From Tenericutes bacterium HGW-Tenericutes-5 (GTDB taxonomy: Bacteria; Bacillota_I; Bacilli_A; Izemoplasmatales; Hujiaoplasmataceae), in NCBI GenBank assembly GCA_002839125.1, contig PGXI01000017.1, positions 1 to 16,417 on the forward strand: 16,417 nucleotides of DNA. The letters run 5' to 3'. Below, piece by piece: positions 4,619 through 12,632 of the stretch. Made by a program: the position numbers and the translations under genes. Within the stretch, counting starts at the first letter, position 1; every line of letters starts with the position of its first letter. The notes below the pieces were generated by a model, which saw only the letters and a list, made by a program, of their open reading frames with translations, was not told where the DNA came from and did not search any database.

Positions 4619-6697
4619 TTATACAAGTACAAAATCGATTCTACCTAATAAGCGGTTAACTTTCGCTACCTTGATTGTTACAACTTGACCGATTTGATAC
4701 ATTTTATCTGATTCAGTTGATTTAAGTTGCATATTTACTTCATCATATTGCATTTGTTCTTTGAATGATGAGATATGTACTAAACCTTCAATTGTATTAG
4801 GAAGTTCGATAAACATACCGAATTTAAGAACAGAAGAGATAACGCCTTGGTATTCTTCATTGATATGGTTTTCCATATATTCTGCCTTTTTAATATCCAA
4901 AACTTCTCTTTCAGCGTTCATGGCTTGTTTTTCAGTATCTGACGATTGTTTAGCTATTTCATCAAGTCTTTCAATTGTTTTCTCATTATAGAAACGATCG
5001 TTGTTGAAAACATATTTTCTCAAGAAACGGTGAACAATAAGGTCAGGATATCTTCTTATTGGTGAAGTAAAATGTGTATAGTTGTCAAATGCTAACCCAT
5101 AATGGCCTTTGTTTTCTCTTGAATATCTTGCTTTTGACATCGATCTTAACAAAAGAGTAGTTACTACTTTTTCGTAAGTAGTGTTTTCTACTGCTTTAAG
5201 CAGTTCTTGCAAGTTTTCTTGAGAGTAATCGCCTTCATAATTATCATATCCTAATTTCTTGACAAATTCAAAAACATTTTCTAGTTTTTGCGCATTTGGT
5301 AATTCATGGATACGGTAGATGAATGGTAACTTTTGATTGAAAATATGAGTTGCGACTACTTGATTAGCCACAAGCATGAATTCTTCGATCATTCTTTCGG
5401 CAGTTTGTCTTTCTCTAATGACGATATCACTTAGCTTGCCATGTTCATCAAATAAAAGCTTCGGTTCAAGGGTTTCAAAGTCGATTGACCCCATTTTTTC
5501 ACGAATATCGAAGAGGATATTTTGTAGTTCTTGCATAAGTAGTACGTCTTGATAAATATCAGAGTATTCTTCAATAATTTCTTGATCGTCGTTTAACATT
5601 TTGTTGATATTTGTGTAAGTCATCTTATATTTGCTATTGATGACAGATGGAAAAATAGAATATTTAACCACTTCACCTTTTTTATTTATTTGCATCTCGC
5701 AAGTTAAGGTTAAACGGTCAACTCTTGGATTGAGCGAACAAATACCATTTGATAAGGCTTTTGGTAGCATAGGGATAACTGAATCAGCTAAATAAACGCT
5801 GGTTCCACGGTAAAAAGCGGCTTTATCAAGAATTGAATCCTCTTTTACATAATAACTGTCATCAGCGATATGTACACCTAACAAATAATCATCTTTAATT
5901 TTTTTAATCGAAATAGCGTCATCAATGTCTTTGGTGCTTTCTGAGTCAATGGTAAAAATTGTTTCTTTTCTTAAATCGCTTCTGCCGATGATTTCATCTT
6001 CTTTTACTTCTTGACTAACAGACTTTGCGAAAAGTTCTTCTTCAGCGGTAAACTTATTGATTAGATTGAATTTATGAACCACTTCAAGTGTTTCTATGCC
6101 TTCATCATCAACATGGCCGATAACTTCAATTAACTCACAATCTTTAAAATATTTATGTTTGTAATTGATGATTTTCGCTTTAATTAACTGATGATTTTTT
6201 ACTTGTTTTTGATCTTCTTTTACAAGTTTTAAGGCGATGTCGTCATGAAGATCTTTAGGAAAGATTTGACCATTATAGTACTCGCCAACAACTACTGAAA
6301 GGTTTCTTTCTAAAACCTTTTCAATTGAACCTTCGATTTTTTCTTTATTCTTGATGTTAGTAATCTTAACTAAACATAAGTCATTATCCATAGCGGAGTT
6401 GATATTACTTCTAGAAATGTAGACGTCTGGCATTTCTTTGTCTTCAACAACGATAAAACCGTAACCTTGTGCCTTTAAATCAAGTCTACCTGTAACTAAC
6501 ACTTCGCTCTTTTCTAAGATGTTATAGTGACCGGATTTATCTTTATAGATTTGATTTTCTTTAATTAAAATATCTAATGTTTTAGTTAGTTCTTGAAAAT
6601 CTTTCTTGCTAGACAAGTGAAGATTACTAGCCATAGCAATTAAAGTCCTTTCTTTGTAAGGAGCTCTTTTTATTAAGTTATATACTGTAGTTTTCAT
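4619..6697 (-). CDS. rnr: Ribonuclease R (RNB family 3'-5' exoribonuclease)
   Basis: RNase R degrades structured RNA from the 3' end, including faulty mRNA on ribosomes being rescued by tmRNA. The chosen start ATG (6697) gives 692 residues, with AAAGGAG about nine bases upstream. A longer frame from TTG at 6721 would put this ribosome-binding site inside the gene and is less likely. Domains in order: an N-terminal winged-helix/cold-shock region (to about 200), the RNB catalytic domain with D251, D257, D259 and D260 (spacing 6-2-1, as in the E. coli enzyme), the motif TSPIRRYPDLIVHR, and a C-terminal S1 domain (VISSVLKFGMFIELPN onward). The basic tail found in longer homologues is absent. It lies between secG and smpB. 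Confidence 0.96.
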   Translation of the reverse strand: MKTTVYNLIKRAPYKERTLIAMASNLHLSSKKDFQELTKTLDILIKENQIYKDKSGHYNILEKSEVLVTGRLDLKAQGYGFIVVEDKEMPDVYISRSNINSAMDNDLCLVKITNIKNKEKIEGSIEKVLERNLSVVVGEYYNGQIFPKDLHDDIALKLVKEDQKQVKNHQLIKAKIINYKHKYFKDCELIEVIGHVDDEGIETLEVVHKFNLINKFTAEEELFAKSVSQEVKEDEIIGRSDLRKETIFTIDSESTKDIDDAISIKKIKDDYLLGVHIADDSYYVKEDSILDKAAFYRGTSVYLADSVIPMLPKALSNGICSLNPRVDRLTLTCEMQINKKGEVVKYSIFPSVINSKYKMTYTNINKMLNDDQEIIEEYSDIYQDVLLMQELQNILFDIREKMGSIDFETLEPKLLFDEHGKLSDIVIRERQTAERMIEEFMLVANQVVATHIFNQKLPFIYRIHELPNAQKLENVFEFVKKLGYDNYEGDYSQENLQELLKAVENTTYEKVVTTLLLRSMSKARYSRENKGHYGLAFDNYTHFTSPIRRYPDLIVHRFLRKYVFNNDRFYNEKTIERLDEIAKQSSDTEKQAMNAEREVLDIKKAEYMENHINEEYQGVISSVLKFGMFIELPNTIEGLVHISSFKEQMQYDEVNMQLKSTESDKMYQIGQVVTIKVAKVNRLLGRIDFVLV

Positions 6698-6722
6698 CTT
6701 AAATAAATCTCCTTTCTTCAAG

Positions 6723-6751
6723 AAAGAAAAAAGAACACTTAATGTGTTCTT
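6723..6751 (-). terminator. Terminator-like hairpin between secG and rnr
   Basis: On the minus strand AAGAACAC (6751-6744) pairs with GTGTTCTT (6738-6731) around ATTAA and runs into six T residues. It starts at the secG stop codon. The weak, AU-rich stem may give partial termination, so rnr could be expressed by read-through. CTTTCTTGAAGAAAG follows immediately and its second arm overlaps the rnr ribosome-binding site region. Confidence 0.65.
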
Positions 6752-6974
6752 AAATAATGACTAATGCTAAAACTGCAAAAACTGCAAAAACAATTGATAC
6801 TCCGGTTGTCAGTCTTGCCATAAACAATTCTGATCCTCTTTGCTTTTGGTTTTTGAAAAGGTCTGATTTTTCACCAGAAAATGTATTTTTAACATCATCT
6901 TTAGATTCTTGAACCATTACTAAAGTGATTAATATTAAAGCTATTGCGAACAATACCCAATGTAACCAAGTCAT
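6750..6974 (-). CDS. secG: Protein translocase subunit SecG
   Basis: SecG is the small accessory subunit of the SecYEG channel for protein export. The 74-residue product has the usual plan: a hydrophobic segment at about 4-21 (WVLFAIALILITLVMVQ), a polar loop with SGEKSDLFKNQKQRGSELFMARLT, and a second hydrophobic segment at about 57-74. The MVQESK and FMARLTT elements are typical of the family. The ATG has a strong Shine-Dalgarno site (AAGGAGGG). It has its own promoter just behind the eno terminator. A secG-rnr-smpB-ssrA order is common in low-GC Gram-positive bacteria. Confidence 0.93.
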   Translation of the reverse strand: MTWLHWVLFAIALILITLVMVQESKDDVKNTFSGEKSDLFKNQKQRGSELFMARLTTGVSIVFAVFAVLALVII

Positions 6975-7015
6975 AGTCTACCCTCCTTGATTTTTAAAAT
7001 ATACTCAGCATTAAC

Positions 7016-7024
7016 ATTATACCA
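7016..7024 (-). promoter_or_regulatory. Extended -10 promoter of secG-rnr-smpB
   Basis: TGGTATAAT (7024-7016) is a perfect extended -10 box on the minus strand, about 40 bases upstream of secG and directly after the eno terminator. The -35 region would be TTCCAA within the terminator stem. The placement suggests that the secG-ssrA block is transcribed independently of eno. Confidence 0.7.
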
Positions 7025-7056
7025 TAAAAAAATGTTTTTGGAATACCCAAAAACAT
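7024..7056 (-). terminator. Intrinsic terminator of eno
   Basis: ATGTTTTTGG (7056-7047, minus strand) pairs perfectly with CCAAAAACAT (7041-7032) around a five-base loop and is followed by a seven-T run. It begins 11 bases after the eno stop. An A-rich stretch precedes the hairpin, so it may also work in the other direction. Confidence 0.85.
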
Positions 7057-7067
7057 CTTTTTTTATG

Positions 7068-8357
7068 TTAACGTAGGTTGTAGAAAGAATCTAAACCTTT
7101 GTATTCAGCCACTTCATCAAGTTCTTCTTCAATTCTTAATAATTGATTGTATTTTGCAATACGGTCAGTTCTTGATAATGATCCAGTTTTAATTTGACCA
7201 GCGTTTGTCGCAACTGCGATTTCTGCGATTGTTGTGTCTTCCGTTTCACCACTTCTGTGTGATACAACTGCAGTGTAACCAGCGCGTTTTGCCATTTCAA
7301 TCGCATTGAAAGTTTCTGTTAAAGTACCGATTTGGTTAACTTTAATTAAAATTGAGTTAGCGATACCTTGTTCAATACCTCTAGCTAATTTTTCTGTGTT
7401 AGTAACGAATAAGTCATCACCAACTAATTGAATTTTCTTGCCTAGTGCATCTGTTAAAGCTTTCCAGCCTTCCCAATCGTTTTCATCTAAACCATCTTCA
7501 ATTGAGATGATTGGGTATTTTTCTACTAAACCTTCATAGAATTTAACCATTTCTTGAGCGTTTAAAGTTTTGCCTTCGCCTTTTAGTTCATAAAGTTTAG
7601 TTTGTTTGTTATAGAATTCTGAAGCAGCTACGTCCATAGCGATATAAACGTCTTTTCCAGGTACAAATCCTGCTTTTTCAATTGCTTCTAGGATAACTTT
7701 GATACCATCTTCATTTGACTGTAAGTCTGGAGCGAAACCGCCTTCGTCACCTACAGCTGTGTTAAAGCCTTTGCTTGATAATACTTTCTTTAAGTTGTGG
7801 AACACTTCAGCGCCCATTCTTAAAGCTTCTTTAAAGGTTTTAGCCCCAACAGGCATAATCATGAATTCTTGGAAGTCAACGTTATTATCTGCATGTGATC
7901 CACCATTGATGATATTCATCATTGGTGTTGGAAGTTGTTTTGCGTTAAATCCACCTAAATATAAGTAAAGTGGTAAGCCAACATAATCAGCTGCTGCTCT
8001 AGCAACTGCCATAGAAACACCTAAGATAGCGTTAGCTCCTAGTTTTGATTTGTTTTTTGTTCCATCTAATTCTAGCATAATTTTGTCAATTGAAGTTTGG
8101 AAAGTCACATCATAACCAATTAGGTTAGGAGCGATAACTTCATTAACGTTTTTTACAGCTTGTAAAACACCCTTGCCAAGGTATCTTGATTTATCTCCGT
8201 CTCTTAATTCAATTGCTTCATGTTCGCCTGTAGACGCTCCACTTGGAACGATAGCGCGACCAAAAGCACCTGATTCTGTAATAACTTCGACCTCAACAGT
8301 TGGGTTACCTCTTGAATCTAATACTTCTCTTGCATAAATGTTACTAATATTTGGCAT
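7068..8357 (-). CDS. eno: Enolase
   Basis: Enolase converts 2-phosphoglycerate to phosphoenolpyruvate and water in lower glycolysis. The 429-residue length is standard. Conserved segments include SGASTGEHEA (39-48), INGGSHADN (150-158), GDEGGFAPD (203-211), and SHRSGETEDT near the end. The acid/base pair is predicted as E205 and K339, and the Mg2+ ligands as D242, E287 and D314, all present. The ATG has AAAGGAGATGG upstream. It follows the four-TM protein gene by 34 bases and lies in the same direction as gpmI, which makes its substrate. A terminator follows. Nothing is unusual in the protein. Confidence 0.98.
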   Translation of the reverse strand: MPNISNIYAREVLDSRGNPTVEVEVITESGAFGRAIVPSGASTGEHEAIELRDGDKSRYLGKGVLQAVKNVNEVIAPNLIGYDVTFQTSIDKIMLELDGTKNKSKLGANAILGVSMAVARAAADYVGLPLYLYLGGFNAKQLPTPMMNIINGGSHADNNVDFQEFMIMPVGAKTFKEALRMGAEVFHNLKKVLSSKGFNTAVGDEGGFAPDLQSNEDGIKVILEAIEKAGFVPGKDVYIAMDVAASEFYNKQTKLYELKGEGKTLNAQEMVKFYEGLVEKYPIISIEDGLDENDWEGWKALTDALGKKIQLVGDDLFVTNTEKLARGIEQGIANSILIKVNQIGTLTETFNAIEMAKRAGYTAVVSHRSGETEDTTIAEIAVATNAGQIKTGSLSRTDRIAKYNQLLRIEEELDEVAEYKGLDSFYNLR

Positions 8358-8391
8358 TTAAACCATCTCCTTTATATCTATTTTTTTAAAC

Positions 8392-8856
8392 TTAATAAGT
8401 TTGTTTAACTCCTAAATATACTCCTATTGAAAAAACAAATACACTTAACCAAAGATTAAAATTGAAGCTTGAAAATAAACTGCTGATAAAATTCTTTAAA
8501 ACTAACCAGTAAAGTCTAAAATCGAAAACTAATTCTGGCGCATTATTCTCTTTAACTATTGTAAATATTGTTGGTAAAAAGAAAATAATGATTGCTTGAA
8601 TGATTAAAAAGACTGCAGTTATTATGATGTAGACGATATGAGGAAACTCATACTGTTTTCTTACAAGTTTTCCAATCTGCATACTGCTTAAAAAGAATAA
8701 AATTCCTGCAAAGCTTATACCGATACCAAAACTGATGTAATAATCGATAAAGCCAAGCAATACACCAAACAGAATAGAAAGCACACCACCATATAAAATT
8801 ACAAAAATTAAATCTTTGGGTTTAATATACTTCAATGAAGTATCATATCTATTCAA
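8392..8856 (-). CDS. Four-TM hypothetical membrane protein between gpmI and eno
   Basis: The 154-residue product has hydrophobic segments at about 17-36, 40-60, 72-95 and 130-150, separated by short polar loops such as GKLVRKQYEF. No domain or active-site motif was recognised. The start is a TTG that overlaps the end of gpmI by eight bases (ATTGAATAG). GGAG about nine bases upstream, inside gpmI, supports it, and the next Met is only at residue 59. The arrangement indicates translational coupling to gpmI. Its place within a glycolytic operon does not prove a metabolic role. Confidence 0.75.
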   Translation of the reverse strand: MNRYDTSLKYIKPKDLIFVILYGGVLSILFGVLLGFIDYYISFGIGISFAGILFFLSSMQIGKLVRKQYEFPHIVYIIITAVFLIIQAIIIFFLPTIFTIVKENNAPELVFDFRLYWLVLKNFISSLFSSFNFNLWLSVFVFSIGVYLGVKQTY

Positions 8857-10363
8857 TGATTGATACTCCAGTCATTGCTTTTGGTTGATCAAGTTCAAGT
8901 AATTTTAACATTGTCGGTGCGATATCTCCTAAGTTGCCTGAAGGTCTTAAAGTCACCAATTCATCAGTTACGATAAATGGAACAAGATTAGTTGTATGGG
9001 CAGTAAAAATTGTGCCGTCTTCAGCTATCATCTTTTCACAGTTACCGTGGTCAGCTGTAATCAATGCTATTCCACCTAGTTCTTTAACTTTATTTACTAC
9101 TTTACCAACGCAATCATCTACTGCTTCAACTGCCTTGACAGCTGCAGGTATGACTCCAGTATGTCCAACCATATCACCATTGGCGAAGTTTAGAATAACT
9201 ACATCATGAACTTTAGAATCTAATTCTTTTAAAACCGCTTCAGTGATTTCATAGGCACTCATCTCAGGTTTTAAATCATAGGTAGGTACTCTTGGCGATT
9301 GAATCAATACTCTTTTTGCATTCTTTATTTGTTTGTCTACGCCACCATCAAAGAAGAAAGTCACGTGAGCGTATTTTTCGGTTTCAGCGATACGTAATTG
9401 GTGTAAACCTTTTTCCGCAATATAATCACCAAACATATCATTCAAATCATTGAGTTCAAACGCTACTTCTCCCTTTACGGAATCAGCATATTTCATTGTT
9501 GATACAAACATGATATTTTTTGGTGCGCTTTTTGTATTTAAATTTTCTAAAGCTTTTGGGTTAGAATAAGCGGTCGAGATTTGAATTGCTCTATCTGGTC
9601 TAAAATTCATGAAAATGATTGAATCATTATCTTTTATTAAACCTAATTCATCCACTACAAATGGTATAACAAATTCATCGTTAACCCCATTTTCGTAAGA
9701 TTTTAGAACCCCTTCTCTTGCACTACTATAATGCTCGCCAACACCACAAGTCATTGTGTCATATGCTTTTTGGATTCTATCCCAGTTTTTATCTCTATCC
9801 ATGGCATAATAACGACCAGAAACAGTGGCTATTTTACCATAATTAATTTCTTTCATAAAATTCTCTAAATCATCGATAAAACCTACTGCGGATTGTGGTC
9901 CGGTATCTCTGCCATCTAAAAAAGCATGAATATAAGTTTCGTCTACTCCTACATCTTTTGCGGTTTTTAACATTTCCTTAAAATGGAGGATATGTGAATG
10001 AACCCCACCATCTGATAAAAGACCAAACAAGTGTAATTTAGAATTGTTTTTCATTGTATGTTTAAAAGCGGCTAAATAAGCATTATTTGTTTTAAACATT
10101 CTTTCTTTAGCGGCTTTATTAACTCTTGTTAGTGATTGATAGACTATACGTCCAGCACCGATATTCATGTGTCCAACTTCAGAATTTCCCATCTGTCCTT
10201 CTGGTAAACCTACAGCTTCGCCTGAAGCTTCAAGTAAAGTTGAAGGATAATGACTGAATAGATATTCAAGATTAGGCTTTTTTGCAAGTGAATATGCATT
10301 TCCAGGACCACTATTTGTCATCCCGATTCCGTCCATTATAATTAGTACAACTGGCTTTTTCAT
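8849..10363 (-). CDS. gpmI: 2,3-bisphosphoglycerate-independent phosphoglycerate mutase
   Basis: This Mn2+-dependent enzyme interconverts 3- and 2-phosphoglycerate, the step before enolase. The preferred start ATG (10363) gives 504 residues, with GAGGTGA about six bases upstream. A GTG at 10372 lies within that ribosome-binding site and is unlikely. The alkaline-phosphatase-type metal site starts with MDGIG (10-14). The catalytic serine is S61 in GQMGNSEVGHMNIGAGR, HSH and DGRDTGPQS follow in the transferase domain, and TADHGNCEKM supplies C-terminal metal ligands. Length and motifs are complete. It is the first gene of a gpmI - membrane protein - eno unit and is divergent from the GH13 gene. 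The stop is TAG. Confidence 0.97.
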   Translation of the reverse strand: MKKPVVLIIMDGIGMTNSGPGNAYSLAKKPNLEYLFSHYPSTLLEASGEAVGLPEGQMGNSEVGHMNIGAGRIVYQSLTRVNKAAKERMFKTNNAYLAAFKHTMKNNSKLHLFGLLSDGGVHSHILHFKEMLKTAKDVGVDETYIHAFLDGRDTGPQSAVGFIDDLENFMKEINYGKIATVSGRYYAMDRDKNWDRIQKAYDTMTCGVGEHYSSAREGVLKSYENGVNDEFVIPFVVDELGLIKDNDSIIFMNFRPDRAIQISTAYSNPKALENLNTKSAPKNIMFVSTMKYADSVKGEVAFELNDLNDMFGDYIAEKGLHQLRIAETEKYAHVTFFFDGGVDKQIKNAKRVLIQSPRVPTYDLKPEMSAYEITEAVLKELDSKVHDVVILNFANGDMVGHTGVIPAAVKAVEAVDDCVGKVVNKVKELGGIALITADHGNCEKMIAEDGTIFTAHTTNLVPFIVTDELVTLRPSGNLGDIAPTMLKLLELDQPKAMTGVSIIE

Positions 10364-10401
10364 ATAACTCACCTCAAGTTTCTCTTAACCAAGGGTATTA
10401 T

Positions 10402-10430
10402 ACTATATTTTAGGCCTTTTTAAAAGTCAA
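10402..10430 (-). promoter_or_regulatory. gpmI promoter
   Basis: TTGACT (10430-10425) and TATAGT (10407-10402) on the minus strand are separated by 17 bases. TATAAT overlaps the -10 at 10402-10397 but would need a 22-base spacer. The start codon lies about 30 bases downstream of the expected start point. Confidence 0.65.
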
Positions 10431-10440
10431 ATGACTGAAT

Positions 10441-10454
10441 TGTAAACACTTACA
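10441..10454. promoter_or_regulatory. Catabolite-responsive-element-like palindrome
   Basis: TGTAAACACTTACA has five-base inverted arms and matches the Gram-positive cre consensus TGWAANCGNTNWCA at all defined positions except one base of the central CG. It lies 10 bases upstream of the gpmI -35 and about 37 bases upstream of the GH13 -10, so one bound dimer could act on both. ATGTTTTAAAAACAT (10454-10468) is a second, overlapping perfect palindrome. Confidence 0.5.
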
Positions 10455-10488
10455 TGTTTTAAAAACATAAAACTAAAATCACTTATTT

Positions 10489-10497
10489 TGGTATAAT
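10489..10497 (+). promoter_or_regulatory. Extended -10 promoter of the GH13 gene
   Basis: TGGTATAAT (10489-10497) is a perfect extended -10. No -35 consensus is seen. The predicted start point falls at about 10503-10506, which overlaps the Shine-Dalgarno site AGAGGTGA, so the mRNA leader would be only about ten bases. Confidence 0.65.
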
Positions 10498-10514
10498 AAA
10501 GTAGAGGTGATAAA

Positions 10515-12590
10515 ATGCCACTAACTAAACTCGAGAAACTAAGAAATGTATTAGTGCGTAAAATTGATCAAGGCAAGATTAATTATGCAGTACCTGATTT
10601 ATGGAATGCTTGGGACTATGATGGCGAAGAAGTAAGAAAACTTCCTAGTCAAGAAATTTTAGTCAATCCATATCGTTTTTATTCTAGAATTATTGATAAA
10701 TATATCCTACCTAACAAAGAAAATAATAAAGACTATTTAAAATCATTATCACAGATTAAGAAAAGAAAAATATCTAAAAATGAAGTTGGCGGTGACTGGG
10801 TTAGAAAGAGTGTTTTATATTCAACCATGATTAGAACATCCTCAGCTTGGGATCATGACCGTTCTTTTTCACTGGATATTGAAAATTTCAACGCTTTAAA
10901 AGAAACTGGAACTTTTGTAAAAATGCTTGTACTTCTACCGCTATTAAAGAAAATGGGGGTAGATACAATGTATTTATTACCACTATCAAGATTTTCTTTA
11001 AAAGATAAAAAGGGGGAACTGGGTTCTCCTTATGGAGTAGCTAACTTCTTTGCCCTAGATCCAAATTTAAAAGAAACGATGACTGGTAAGTCAATGACAT
11101 TAGAGGAAGAATTTCAAGCTTTAGTTGAAGCTTGTCATATGCTTGATATGCGAGTTATTATTGACATCATTCCTCGTACTAATGCCGTAGAAAACGATTT
11201 AATTAAAGACCATCCTGATTGGTTTTATTGGATAAAAGCTGATGAGGCAAAAGATTTTAGAGTTCCATATGTTAAAGAGTTAGAAAACACTTTACCACCT
11301 GATGCTAAATATATGGATCAAGTATATGCTTGTGAAGACGTGTTAAGACATATAAAGATGTTTCAATTCGATCCTAAAACTCAAGATCCAGTTGCCTATA
11401 AGAAACTTTGTGAAACTTCTCAAAATATCGTTGAAGATATTGAGAAGCAGTTCAACTTGAAAATCGCTCCAGCATTCTCCGATCATATCAATGACGTTCA
11501 GCCACCTTGGACTGATGTAACCTTTTTTAGAATGTTTATGGACCATCCAAAAGAGACGAGAAAATATCTTAAGGATAAAAGTATTCCGCCATATATATTA
11601 TTTGATACAATTAAGGCTAATTTATTCCCTGGAGATATTCCTAATAAAGAATTATGGGACACCTTAAAAAATATCATTCCTTATTATCAAAAAACTTACG
11701 GTATTGATGGCGCAAGAATTGATATGGGTCATGCCTTACCAAAAGAACTACTAGCAATGATTATTGAAGAAGCGAGAATTGAAGATAAAGACTTTGCCTT
11801 TATTGCTGAAGAACTTAATCCTGATAACGCTCTAAAAGCTAAAGAAGCTGGTTATAATATAATTATCGGTAATGGTTTCTGGATGCAACCAAGAATTTGG
11901 GAAAAGAAACTCCATAAGTTTGTTTATGGTGCTAAAGACATTGCTTTACCGATGTTTGCTTGTAGCGAAACTCATGATACCGCTAGAATAGCAGGTAGAG
12001 ACGGTGGAAAAACTTTAGCGAGAATGACGACTATTTTAAATATGGTATTACCTAATTTAGTTCCTTTTATCAATAGTGGTCAAGAGGTATATGAAATTCA
12101 ACCGATGAACACCGGCGTTGACTGCACCAGTGAGGATAAATTTAAATTACCCGCTAATGACCTCTTCTATGGTAAATTGGCTTTATTTGATAAATATGCC
12201 TTTCATTACTTAGGACAAGATCGATGGGAGTTAGCTGATCACTTAGATGGAATTAAGAAAATTAGAAATGCTTGGTTAGATCAAATTACTGACCTAGAAA
12301 GTTACGAGCCAGTTTATTTCAATGAGTTTGATACTCCTTGCATTGGTGTTTCTTATTTTAATAAAAAAGATAAAAAATGTTTACTGGTAGTTGCTAATAG
12401 TAATGTTTATAATGATGTATATTGTAATTCTGATCTTAAGAAATTAAGAGAAAGAAGCGGTAATCTTAATAATTTCGGAAAGTTACTATATTCAACTTAT
12501 GAGTTCGGTAGAGATTATCATGATTTTTCACCAGACGGTAGAGTTTATTTTCATCTCGGTGCCGGTGAAGTAAAAATAATTGAGTTTTAA
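10515..12590 (+). CDS. GH13 alpha-amylase-superfamily enzyme, cytoplasmic
   Basis: The 691-residue protein has no signal peptide. The (beta/alpha)8 domain shows the four GH13 regions in variant form: MRVIIDIIPRTN (near 212-222, region I, without the usual VxNH), GIDGARIDMGH with the nucleophile D403 (II), FIAEE with the acid/base E432 (III), and SETHDTAR with H487 and D488 (IV). The catalytic triad D403/E432/D488 is thus present, so an active alpha-glucan hydrolase or transferase is likely. The first 110 residues form an extra N-terminal region, and residues 620-691 look like the usual beta-sheet C-terminal domain. The ATG follows GAGGTGA by six bases. Its subfamily and substrate cannot be read from motifs alone. 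A cytoplasmic maltodextrin or glycogen enzyme feeding phosphoglucomutase and glycolysis fits the surroundings. Confidence 0.85.
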   Translation: MPLTKLEKLRNVLVRKIDQGKINYAVPDLWNAWDYDGEEVRKLPSQEILVNPYRFYSRIIDKYILPNKENNKDYLKSLSQIKKRKISKNEVGGDWVRKSVLYSTMIRTSSAWDHDRSFSLDIENFNALKETGTFVKMLVLLPLLKKMGVDTMYLLPLSRFSLKDKKGELGSPYGVANFFALDPNLKETMTGKSMTLEEEFQALVEACHMLDMRVIIDIIPRTNAVENDLIKDHPDWFYWIKADEAKDFRVPYVKELENTLPPDAKYMDQVYACEDVLRHIKMFQFDPKTQDPVAYKKLCETSQNIVEDIEKQFNLKIAPAFSDHINDVQPPWTDVTFFRMFMDHPKETRKYLKDKSIPPYILFDTIKANLFPGDIPNKELWDTLKNIIPYYQKTYGIDGARIDMGHALPKELLAMIIEEARIEDKDFAFIAEELNPDNALKAKEAGYNIIIGNGFWMQPRIWEKKLHKFVYGAKDIALPMFACSETHDTARIAGRDGGKTLARMTTILNMVLPNLVPFINSGQEVYEIQPMNTGVDCTSEDKFKLPANDLFYGKLALFDKYAFHYLGQDRWELADHLDGIKKIRNAWLDQITDLESYEPVYFNEFDTPCIGVSYFNKKDKKCLLVVANSNVYNDVYCNSDLKKLRERSGNLNNFGKLLYSTYEFGRDYHDFSPDGRVYFHLGAGEVKIIEF

Positions 12591-12593
12591 TAA

Positions 12594-12632
12594 AGAAAAA
12601 AGTCGAGTTTTCATAAACTCGACTTTATATTT
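12594..12632. terminator. Bidirectional terminator between convergent genes
   Basis: AAAGTCGAGTTT (12599-12610) and AAACTCGACTTT (12615-12626) form a perfect 12-bp stem with a TCAT loop. The plus strand continues with a TTTATATTTTA tract, and the minus strand with TTTTTTC. It ends both the GH13 gene and the ECF S component gene, whose TAA stop lies in the stem. Confidence 0.92.

Noticed and set aside
4619..6721. Longer rnr start at TTG 6721
   Set aside because: The AAAGGAG site would be within the gene and fits the ATG at 6697; the eight extra residues are not family-like.
8375..8405. Hairpin AAACTTATTAAGTTT after the four-TM gene as a terminator
   Set aside because: The stem is short and AT-only and is followed by A rather than T on the coding strand.
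8849..10372. GTG start of gpmI at 10372
   Set aside because: The GTG is part of the ribosome-binding site that serves ATG 10363, where the family N-terminus begins.
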